From NCBI GenBank assembly GCA_024399065.1, contig JAKSIB010000013.1, forward strand, positions 35,041-99,040: 64,000 bases of DNA, in the 5' to 3' direction. Of this stretch, positions 43,813 to 51,700 are shown piece by piece. The position numbers were made by a program, and so were the translations under genes. How positions within the stretch are numbered: the first letter of the stretch is position 1; each line of letters opens with the position of its first letter. The DNA is from Fibrobacter sp. GTDB taxonomy: Bacteria > Fibrobacterota > Fibrobacteria > Fibrobacterales > Fibrobacteraceae. The notes under the pieces are model-generated. The model saw only the letters and a list, made by a program, of their open reading frames with translations. It was not told the DNA's origin and did not search any database.

Positions 43813-44949
43813 ATGGAAAAGAAAAAGTTTGAACTAGACTTTGACGAATACATTCGTCATACAGAACCAAGTCGGCATGAAATGTCTTCTGCCTGGTCCG
43901 CGGCAATTGGCTTGCAGCAGGTCGATGGGCTAACTCCTTCCAAGTACCTTTTTGAGACTGCCCGCCGTAACATCGATGGCGACATTACCATTGACGAAGC
44001 TCAGAAACTGATCAACAGTTATTACGAGTTAAAGACTGAACGGAATGACGACGAAGATGATGCCGAAGAGGCTGACAAGGTTTCTGCACGCATCGCAAAA
44101 ATTCTCAGCGAAAAGTCTTTCAATTTCTCGCCCTCGTACCTGATTGCAATTCACGGAAAACTATTCCAGGGAATCTATAAGTTTGCCGGAAAAATCCGAG
44201 ACTACGACATTTCTAAAAAGGAATGGGTTCTGAACGGGGCGTCCGTAATGTACGGGGCAGCCTTTGAACTGAAGATGGCCCTGGATTACGACTTTGAGCA
44301 GGAACGCAATTTTATCTATGGAGGCTTATCCATGGACCAAATTGTGGAACACCTGGCCTACTTTGTTTCGAGACTGTGGCAAATCCATGCCTTTGGCGAA
44401 GGCAATACGAGAACGACTGCTGTATTTACCATCAAGTACTTGCGTTCCTTGGGCTTCAAGGTTTCTAACGACATTTTTGCGAAGAACTCCTGGTATTTCA
44501 GAAACGCCCTGGTCCGCGCCAACTATAAGAATCTGCAGAAGGGAATCGATAAAAATCCTGAATTCTTGGAAAAATTCTTCCGAAATATGCTCATGGGCGA
44601 ACATAATGAACTGAAAAATCGGTTCATGCATGTGGATTTTAAAGGTCAAAAACCAACAATTGACTTCAAAAAACCAACAATTAGTGTTGAAAAACCAACA
44701 ATTGATGCTAAAAAGGCAAAGATTGAACTAGCTGTGGAAGAATCCTCGTTTAATAAGACCGCCAAAGAAAATTTGGTGAAGTTTATACGGGGAATAGAAC
44801 TTGATGAAATTTTTGGACATTCTAGGGTCATGGAAGTTGTTGGTTGCGGAGCCTCATCGGCGTCGGCTGCCTTGAAAAAATTGCAAGCCCTCGATTTGAT
44901 AGAACCTGTTGTGGGCCACGGCAAGGGAAAGTACCGCTTTAAGGAATAG
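43813..44949 (+). CDS. Fic-domain protein with N-terminal inhibitory-like segment and winged helix
   Basis: 378 residues. Around residues 35-75 the segment GLTPSKYLFETARRNIDGDITIDEAQKLI resembles VbhA-type antitoxin helices fused to Fic proteins. The Fic core has HAFGEGNTRT (His at 192), a good match to HxFxxGNxR, with IHGKLFQGIYKFAGKIRD upstream. After the core come three near-repeats of KPTI (about 280-305), then a winged-helix domain (GHSRVMEVVGCGASSASAALKKLQALDLI). Fic enzymes usually attach AMP to a target protein. The built-in inhibitory segment and DNA-binding end suggest a self-regulating protein rather than a free toxin. Confidence 0.85.
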   Translation: MEKKKFELDFDEYIRHTEPSRHEMSSAWSAAIGLQQVDGLTPSKYLFETARRNIDGDITIDEAQKLINSYYELKTERNDDEDDAEEADKVSARIAKILSEKSFNFSPSYLIAIHGKLFQGIYKFAGKIRDYDISKKEWVLNGASVMYGAAFELKMALDYDFEQERNFIYGGLSMDQIVEHLAYFVSRLWQIHAFGEGNTRTTAVFTIKYLRSLGFKVSNDIFAKNSWYFRNALVRANYKNLQKGIDKNPEFLEKFFRNMLMGEHNELKNRFMHVDFKGQKPTIDFKKPTISVEKPTIDAKKAKIELAVEESSFNKTAKENLVKFIRGIELDEIFGHSRVMEVVGCGASSASAALKKLQALDLIEPVVGHGKGKYRFKE

Positions 44950-44994
44950 GGCATTCCCATACCGGGCTTCCATCTCCCTCTAAAGGAGACCATG

Positions 44995-45117
44995 ATGGGT
45001 AGTTATCAACTTCAAGATCGGGCCATGCTTTACCAAGGGCGAGAAGAACTAGCGAAGTCTTTTTACTATCAATGGGGAACTCAATGCGCAAAGTCTGACG
45101 CAGTTCGAAACCCTTGA
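44995..45117 (+). pseudogene. Possible 40-codon cassette ORF remnant
   Basis: MGSYQLQDRAMLYQGREELA... is open for 40 codons behind AAAGGAGACCATGATG, the exact start signal of cassette copies B and C. The protein has no recognised family. Just before it, the Fic stop lies in GGAATAGGGC, like other cassette ends. On the opposite strand the region also shows broken frames (for example WKEVFKGFELRQTLRIEF), so older coding remnants may overlap. Confidence 0.3.
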
Positions 45118-45180
45118 ATACTTCTTTCCAAGTATTTTTTTTCACGGACTGATTCAAACTTCTTGCGAATCTTGAAATCA

Positions 45181-45301
45181 ACTATGTGGACCGTTTCTGC
45201 CGCTATCTCTTGGCAAACACCAAGATACCCTTGGAACAGCGCATAGCCTTCGCCAAAAAGCATTCTGTCGGGAATCACCCCATACACAAGAAGCTTTGTT
45301 T
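45181..45301 (+). pseudogene. Fragment of the 121-residue cassette gene
   Basis: About 120 bases matching 48504-48624 (YVDRFSRYLLANTKIPLEQR) with few changes, without a start or the true end. Upstream and downstream flanks do not match. It shows that a second copy of that gene once stood here. Confidence 0.8.
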
Positions 45302-45388
45302 GTCTGAAAAAAATAGACTTACTTTTTGTAGACAAAATCGTTTTTTTTTTCTTACATTTAACGCGTGATTTTTTTTAAAGGAGTGAGT

Positions 45389-46744
45389 ATGAGTGCTCAA
45401 TTTGGTAAATATGCAGTAGTTGCATCTGCTGTTATTTTGGGATTGTCTGCTTGCGGAGATGAATCTACCGTATCTGACGGAGGATCTAACGTCTCGATTT
45501 TTGACGAGAAGCTTGGTGAATGCAGCGAAAGCAACCAGGGCGCAATGGCCTATGTGACTGATTCCGCTGCCCTGTATTTCTGTGCTGATGGGGAATGGGT
45601 TCCCCTGAAGGGCCAGGATGGCGAAGACGGCAAGGATGGTAAGGACGGCGAAAACGGCAAGGATGGTAAGGACGGCAAGAAAGGTGACAAGGGTGATAAG
45701 GGCGACAATGGCGACAATGGCGACAACGGCACCAGCTGTACAGCCGAAATCATTAATGAAGGCATCGAAGTTAGCTGCGATGGCGAAGTCCTAGACACCC
45801 TCAGGAACGGCAAGAGCGCCTTCGAACTGGCTGAATCCGAATTGTCCTTGGAAGACTGGCTTGCCAGCCTGAAGGGTGATAAGGGCGACAAGGGCGACAA
45901 CGGTACCAGCTGCAGCATCAGTGACAAAGGCAATGGTGTCGTGAAACTTATCTGCGGTGACAATTACGTCACTCTCAAAGAGCCCTTGTGCGGAAGCACT
46001 CCCTATGATCCGGAAAAATGGATTTGCTTTGGCGACGGTGAACTTATTCAAAATACTGCCTCCAGCACAGCAACCTCCAGCGCGGCCGCTCCGATAACCT
46101 CCAGCGCATCCTATTCTAGCGAAGCTGCTCCTAGCTCCAGCGCATCCTATTCTAGCGAAGCTGCTCCTAGCTCTAGCGCATCTGTTCCGAGCTCCAGCGC
46201 TGCCCCCTGTGAAGAGACTGTTAAGGGTACCTATACCGATACTCGCGATGATCATGAGTACAAGACTGTGACCATCGGTGATCGGACATGGTTTGCTGAA
46301 AACATTCAATATCCTGCTTCTTCCGTCAATACAAAAGTACATACTAACGGTGGACAACGGCTTTATTACGGTGCAAATGGTGTTTGCCCTGAGGGTTGGC
46401 GTTTGCCGTCGAAGGCTGATTTTGAGGATCTAATCGCTCGTGCCACATGTGGGGGAACCGGCGATCCGTCCGAAGTTTTGAGATCCACGACATGGGACGG
46501 AACTGATGAACTGGGATTCAGTGTCGTTCCCACAGGTAATTGTGGATCGTCCGATTGTTGGAATCCTGACAAGTATACGGCATTCTGGACGGCTGATTTG
46601 CTGTCATTAATTGGGTCAACAAGTACGTATTCCACCTTGGCTTTTGACTATGCTGATGATGACCCTAATAAAGGAAAAATGTCTTTTACTGAAACTAAGA
46701 CAGCTTATGCAATATCCATCCGTTGCGTAAAGGATAAAGAATAA
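45389..46744 (+). CDS. FISUMP-domain lipoprotein with collagen-like and Ser/Ala repeats
   Basis: 451 residues from the ATG after AAAGGAGTGAGT. A lipoprotein signal (VVASAVILGLSACGD) is followed by a collagen-like Gly-X-Y tract at about 78-112 (GQDGEDGKDGKDG, GKKGDKGDKGDNGDNG) with a second short tract near 165. There is a Ser/Ala-rich linker with direct repeats of SASYSSEAAPSS, then a C-terminal FISUMP domain (TDTRDDHEYKTVTIGDRTWF, CPEGWRLPSKADFEDLI, AYAISIRCVKD). FISUMP is the major paralogous domain of Fibrobacter succinogenes and supports the genus call. It should be a surface lipoprotein, possibly adhesive. A good terminator follows. Confidence 0.9.
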   Translation: MSAQFGKYAVVASAVILGLSACGDESTVSDGGSNVSIFDEKLGECSESNQGAMAYVTDSAALYFCADGEWVPLKGQDGEDGKDGKDGENGKDGKDGKKGDKGDKGDNGDNGDNGTSCTAEIINEGIEVSCDGEVLDTLRNGKSAFELAESELSLEDWLASLKGDKGDKGDNGTSCSISDKGNGVVKLICGDNYVTLKEPLCGSTPYDPEKWICFGDGELIQNTASSTATSSAAAPITSSASYSSEAAPSSSASYSSEAAPSSSASVPSSSAAPCEETVKGTYTDTRDDHEYKTVTIGDRTWFAENIQYPASSVNTKVHTNGGQRLYYGANGVCPEGWRLPSKADFEDLIARATCGGTGDPSEVLRSTTWDGTDELGFSVVPTGNCGSSDCWNPDKYTAFWTADLLSLIGSTSTYSTLAFDYADDDPNKGKMSFTETKTAYAISIRCVKDKE

Positions 46745-46757
46745 CTGTTTAATTCTC

Positions 46758-46796
46758 AAAAGCCCGCTGGTTTTTAGTGCCGGCGGGCTTTTTTTA
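46758..46796 (+). terminator. Intrinsic terminator of the FISUMP gene
   Basis: AAAGCCCGCTGG / CCGGCGGGCTTT stem with a nine-base loop, then seven T. Confidence 0.85.
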
Positions 46797-46831
46797 ATGT
46801 CATCTTTTTTCATGGGTTCTTGTTCCTTTAA

Positions 46832-46990
46832 TTCCGCTATTTGACCTATATCGCCCGCAGCGCCCGTGAAGATGCCGAAAAGTTCACGGCAGAAACCAAG
46901 GGCAAGTGTTTCGGCGACTTCGAAATTCCCAAGAGCGACCTGGAAGAAGACTGGGAATACGAGAAGGAATGTGAGGAAGGGGAGGAATAG
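46832..46990 (+). pseudogene. 3' fragment of an unknown cassette gene
   Basis: An open stretch after a stop codon encodes YLTYIARSAREDAEKFTAET, GKCFGDFEIPKSDLEEDWEY and an acidic end EEGEE, terminating in GGGGAGGAATAGGGCG. The last bases equal the 3' ends of the 150-residue cassette genes, while the protein is different. No start is present. Bases 46991-47282 beyond it hold only a weak ORF of 86 codons that runs into the next junction element and is not trusted, plus a GGTCG...CGGCC hairpin with seven T at about 47264-47289. Confidence 0.6.
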
Positions 46991-47282
46991 GGCGTACCCC
47001 TCCTAAGTTTTTTTTACAATAATATGACGTTCGAACAAATTTTTCCTGCGTGTTAATAGTAGGCAGCCTTTTAACATGGAGGAAAAATGGATAAATACAA
47101 GCCGCTATATCCGCTTTGATGTTTTGGTGAAGGAGGATGGAGTCAAGGGTGTAGGTCGGGTCTTTGACCTGGAAATCTTCCTTTGCCCTAGGGATATTTT
47201 CAATCAGAATCGACCGATTTACGAATTTGAGAATCGTGAAAAATATGATCATAACTTGACTTTAGGTCGCCCGAGGACGGCC

Positions 47283-47347
47283 TTTTTTTGTCGCCATACA
47301 AGCGACCACGCGGCACTCGGGAATGGGTATCTTTGAATTAAAAGGAG
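47283..47347. promoter_or_regulatory. Cassette junction element, copy D (partial)
   Basis: Has the GTCGC-CATACAA-GCGAC hairpin, CGGCACTCGGGAATGGGTATCTTTGAATTAAAAGGAGG, but lacks the TTGTCAA promoter half and has no cassette gene behind it. It joins directly to the 3' end of the GNAT gene. Confidence 0.7.
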
Positions 47348-47361
47348 GCTATCGTGGATGA

Positions 47362-47991
47362 TTATAGCTTGAGGCTGTTCAGGTCAAAGAACATGGGAAC
47401 GACCATTTCTTTGTCGTCGCAGAAGGTGCCATCATTTAAAGCTTGCTCAATATCTAGTTCGTCATCGCAGTCTGCAAAAACAAAATCATTCTTTTTATAA
47501 AATCTTATAGCCTGCTCAGTTTTGATGGAATTCAAGTATATGAAACGGAAAGCCTCAAATTGAAAACGTCTATCAAGGGATTGTTTCTTTATCCAGTTTA
47601 AAATGAAAGAACCTACTCCGCATTTCCGTAGATCCATGTCCACAAAAAGGTAGTCGATTTGTATAGAAGGGAAGGAGTCCCAAGAAGCAGGATCCTTACC
47701 TTTGCGGTATTGGGCAGGGACGCACAATGTTGATGCGGCTAGGGTGAAAAATGCAATCGGGCTTTCATTTTCAGCATCAATACATGCAAATGCATTGAAA
47801 GAACCGCTCTTTTGTAAATTCAAAAGTTCGCGATTTCCTTCGCTTGACTTCAAAACCAAACGGTCAAAATTCCAGGAACAGTCAAAAAGACTATGGAAAT
47901 CATTGACTTTAGGGCTGGAAAAACAGCCTCGGACATCTATGGTTTTGAATGTGTTTTCGTTGACAGGTTCTATTTGTAGACGATTACTCAT
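47362..47991 (-). CDS. GNAT-family N-acetyltransferase, possible toxin
   Basis: 209 residues. The GNAT fold is visible in the second half: FPSIQIDYLFVDMDLRKCGVGSFILNWI, where KCGVGS stands for the acetyl-CoA loop R/QxxGxG/A, and RFIYLNSIKTEQAIRFYKKNDFVF. The N-terminal 70 residues are less conserved. Its ATG overlaps the stop of a 46-residue ORF by ATGA and both follow a strong promoter, the arrangement of GNAT toxin-antitoxin pairs such as TacT or AtaT, which acetylate charged tRNAs. The partner here is not of a known antitoxin family, so a plain acetyltransferase is also possible. Confidence 0.8.
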   Translation of the reverse strand: MSNRLQIEPVNENTFKTIDVRGCFSSPKVNDFHSLFDCSWNFDRLVLKSSEGNRELLNLQKSGSFNAFACIDAENESPIAFFTLAASTLCVPAQYRKGKDPASWDSFPSIQIDYLFVDMDLRKCGVGSFILNWIKKQSLDRRFQFEAFRFIYLNSIKTEQAIRFYKKNDFVFADCDDELDIEQALNDGTFCDDKEMVVPMFFDLNSLKL

Positions 47992-48128
47992 CTCGTGTAA
48001 TTGGGCAGTTTGACTTCGACTTCCTTCAGCGTTGTTTTTGGCATGCTGTCGGAATGAATACGTTCTACCGCTTCACGATTGGTAATTTTGTTCTGCTGTC
48101 GGTTAAGCATTTCGCTAATGGGCTTCAT
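47988..48128 (-). CDS. 46-residue putative antitoxin-like ORF (copy 2)
   Basis: MKPISEMLNRQQNKI...VKLPNYTR, starting after GCGAGGTATTGAC and overlapping the GNAT start by four bases. It is identical to the copy at 39795-39935 although the acetyltransferase there has decayed. It contains a short helical N-terminal half and an extended C-terminal half, a size and pattern that fits a minimal antitoxin. No DNA-binding motif is recognised. Confidence 0.6.
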   Translation of the reverse strand: MKPISEMLNRQQNKITNREAVERIHSDSMPKTTLKEVEVKLPNYTR

Positions 48129-48199
48129 GTCAATACCTCGCTATAAACGGTCTGATGTTTGAATGTAAGAAAGCAGAGGTAACACAATTCTGCACCTAA

Positions 48200-48304
48200 A
48201 ATATACTCTCTTGAGCAGTAACTGTCAAGGACATTTTTTGTCGCTTTCTAGGCGACCTTGCGACCTACCCGAAAGGTTATCTTTATGTTCATGAGGAGGC
48301 CCTA
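48200..48304. promoter_or_regulatory. Cassette junction element, copy E
   Basis: Minus strand: TTGACA-N17-TATATT at 48200-48228 driving the 46-residue ORF and GNAT gene. Plus strand: GTCGC-TTTCTAG-GCGAC hairpin with the same stem but a different loop. A second stem ACCT/AGGT replaces CACT/AGTG of the other copies, then TTATCTTTATG and GAGGAGGCCCTA before the 121-residue gene. Confidence 0.75.
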
Positions 48305-48670
48305 ATGGAAGCCAGAAATCTGCAATTCTGTCTTTACTACAAGGGGGAGGAGGAATGTCCTTACGACCGCAAGTCCCCGGATTACGACAACGACGCCGGA
48401 TTCGCCTGGATGTCGGAAGCCATTTGCTGCAAGGCCGACGACATGGACGTTGATCGATTCCTGGACTTTATCTGCGCGCACATGGGCAAGTGGGACCCCT
48501 ACGACTATGTGGACCGATTCAGCCGCTATCTCTTGGCAAACACCAAGATACCCTTGGAACAGCGCATTGCCTTCGCCAAAAAGCATTTTGTCAGGAATCA
48601 CCCCATACACAAGAAACTGAAGGCTTTGATGCAACCCAAAAAGCCTATTACAAAAAAGACGCGGCCTTGA
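48305..48670 (+). CDS. Unrecognised 121-residue cassette protein
   Basis: Starts after GAGGAGGCCCTA. Soluble protein with an acidic, cysteine-containing N-terminal half (MEARNLQFCLYYKGEEECPY, AICCKADDMDVDRFLDFICA) and a helical basic C-terminal half (YLLANTKIPLEQRIAFAKKH). The tail is Lys/Pro-rich. I do not recognise a family. A fragment of a second copy lies at 45181-45301. It diverges from the GNAT pair across junction copy E, in the same position as the 150-residue proteins at the other junctions, so the slot seems to accept different proteins. Confidence 0.65.
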   Translation: MEARNLQFCLYYKGEEECPYDRKSPDYDNDAGFAWMSEAICCKADDMDVDRFLDFICAHMGKWDPYDYVDRFSRYLLANTKIPLEQRIAFAKKHFVRNHPIHKKLKALMQPKKPITKKTRP

Positions 48671-48698
48671 CGACTTCATTTTTAAATTATATTGCCTA

Positions 48699-48728
48699 TA
48701 TAATACATTCCCACTTGGGTGAATGTTT
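48699..48728 (+). promoter_or_regulatory. Candidate promoter -10 and operator-like inverted repeat before hsdR
   Basis: TATAAT at 48699-48704 is followed at once by ACATTC-N10-GAATGT (48705-48726), about 20 bases before the hsdR start. The arms could bind a repressor or form a leader hairpin. No clear -35 box was found. Confidence 0.45.
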
Positions 48729-48745
48729 TTTAGAGTTAGGTAAAT

Positions 48746-51700
48746 ATGGCTGGTTTTAACGAATGCACTAGAGTTCAGGTTCCTGCGGCACTCCATTTGT
48801 GCCGTTTGGGGTACACTTATTTTGCTGAATACGGCGAAGGAACTCCAGTAGGCAAACTTGATAAGAATAATAACGTTCTTACCGATGAATTCCTTAAGGC
48901 TCTTGCTCGTTTGAACCCGGATCAAAAGCCTCATGATCTTCAAATTTTTGCAAAGTTTGCTTTGAGTAAGCTTGGAAGTGACGACCTTGGTCGAGAATTT
49001 TACCAAGTTCTCTCTTCTAATTCAGGAATCAAGCTGATTGACTTTGAAAATCCAGAAAATAATAGTTGGCTTGTCACTACAGAACTTACTTGCGAAAATC
49101 AGGAAACAGGGGACAGTTTCCGTCCTGATGTCACCTGTTTTGTGAATGGATTACCCTTGGCTTTTATAGAGGTAAAAAAGCCGAATAATGCAGAAGGTGT
49201 TGTTGCTGAGCAAAATCGCACTAACCAAAAGCGCTTGCCTAACAAAAGCTTTAGACGTTTTCTAAACATCACCCAGTTGATGATTTTTAGTAACAACCAG
49301 GAATACGATAATACCAACCGAGTTCCTGTTCAGGGCGCATTTTATGCATGCATTGGCAAAGAAAAAGCTTTTTTCAATGTATTCCGCGAAGAAGATGAAA
49401 AGTTTGGACCCAAGTATCCATATCAAGATGTTTCAGAAGATACTGAAAAACTGATTCTTAAGCATAGAAATTGCCTTTCTCTCAAGTGCCATCCTGAGTA
49501 TGTCACAAACTGCAAGGTGACTACTCCTACAAACCGAATTCTGACTTCGCTGCTGAGTAGGGAACGTTTCTTGTTCTTACTTCGCTATGGCTTCGCCTAT
49601 GTGGAAAAGACTATCGAAAAAGAAAATGGCGAAAAGATTAAGGTTCTAGAAAAGCACGTCATGCGTTATCAACAGCTTTTCGCATCTTATGCAATCCGTA
49701 AAAAACTGGATGAAGGTGTAAAGAGCGGCATTATTTGGCATACGCAGGGGTCTGGTAAAACGGCTTTGGCATATTACTCTGTAAAGAGTCTTACGGATTA
49801 TTTTGCAAAGAAGTCTGTTCCAGCAAAGTTCTATTTCATTGTGGACCGTATTGACTTGATGGAACAAGCCTGCGAAGAGTTTCAGGCTCGAGGTCTTGTT
49901 GTGCAGACTGTTGAAGACCGTGCCCAGCTTATGGCCGATATCAAGAATACGGAGCTGGTAAAGAGCGCCGAAGGCAAGTTGGAAATCACTGTGGTGAATA
50001 TCCAGAAGTTTGCCGAAGATAAAGCTCCAGTAGATATCTCTGCAGGCTACAATACCAAATTGCAAAGAGTTTTCTTTATTGATGAAGCTCATCGAGGCTA
50101 CAATCCCGAAGGTGCTTTCCTGGCTAATCTTTTGAGTGCGGACAAGCACGCTGTTAAACTCGCCCTTACCGGCACACCACTACTTCGAGAAGAACGTGAA
50201 TCCTGGCGTGTATTTGGCGATTATATTCACACGTACTATTACGACAAGTCCATTGCCGATGGTTACACCCTTAAGTTAATGCGTGAGCCTATAGAAACCC
50301 ACTACAAAGAGACTTTGCAGGGTATTCTTGATGAACTTGAACATAATTCGACAAGTCAGATTCAGGTAAAAAAGAGCGACATTGATAAAGACACCATCAT
50401 TGAGCATCCGAAGTATTTGAATGCATTGCTGGATTATATCATCGATGATTTTACGTCGTTCCGTGTAGAATGTGGAGATAAGTCTATCGGAGCCATGATT
50501 GTTTGCAAAACCAACGAACAGGCTCGTCAGCTTTACAGTCTTTGGAATGAACGATACGATTTTGCAGTAAGCGTTATTGACAAAAAGAAAGAAGAAATTG
50601 CAACCATGGCTGCTGATAAGCTGATGCATTACAACGCTTCTTTCTTTGAAAAGCCTTTGAAGGCGTCGTTGATCCTTCATGATGAAGGCGACAAAAAGGA
50701 ACGTAAAGAATACATTGTTGATTACAAAAAGAACATGACAACAGACTTTTTGATTGTTAACAAAATGCTCCTTACCGGTTTTGATGCCAGTCGTTTGAAG
50801 AAACTATATCTTGGCCGTAAGCTTGATGGTCATGATTTGTTGCAGGCTTTGACTCGTGTTAACCGCCCGTACAAGGATTTCAAGTATGGCTATGTGGTGG
50901 ATTTTGTAGATATCAAGGAAAACTTTGATTCTACCAACGACCGCTACTTACGAGAATTGAATAAAACCACGGAAGACATTGATCAAGATATTCCTGCAAA
51001 TCCTGGTCTGGTGATTATTGAAAATCCCGAAGAAGTCAAGCAGCAGATTAAGGAATTGACCAACTTCTTGTGGAATTTCCCTACAGAAAATTATGAGGAA
51101 TTCCGTCAAGTCATTGATGAAATTGATGACAAGGAACCGTTGTACCATCTTCGTAAAATCCTTGAAGACGCTAAGGGCCTTGGCAATAGAATCCGTTCTA
51201 GTGGCAACGAAGAACTTCAGGACAAGTACAAGAACATGCTGCCTGGCGGCATTCCTGTTTTGCTGCGTGAAGTAGATCGACGCATTGCGACTATTAACTT
51301 CAAGGAAGGCAATGACCATAGTGAAGATGTGTCTGGCATGATCAATTCTATTCTTGATAGCCTTGACTTTGAATTCCGTAAGGGCATTTCAGAAGAGCTC
51401 AAGATTATCATTAATAGTCTCAAGGAAGAAGCCGAAAAGGTTCGTGCTGAATTTGATGCAAACTTCGATAAAAAGGAAGACAAGTTCGTCAATCTTATCG
51501 AAGAATTCAAGAAATACTTTAGAGAACACGGCTACATTCCCAAGGACAAGACCGAAGCCGAAGACAGTATTTTCTACTTGAAAGATGTAATGTCTAAAAT
51601 CAAGGAAATCAATCGCAAGAATCGTGTGTTAAAGGCTCACTACAAAGATGATGAACGTTTTGTTCGTGTTCACAAGCGAATTGTTGAAGAAAATGCCAAG

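Noticed and set aside
47076..47336. 86-codon plus-strand ORF
   Set aside because: Its end runs through a terminator-like hairpin and junction copy D, and the good GGAGG site before it leads to a different frame that stops after 10 codons. Probably a remnant.
40000..48300. CRISPR array suggested by spaced repeats
   Set aside because: The repeated units are about 100 bases, lie hundreds to thousands of bases apart and separate genes; no cas gene is present.
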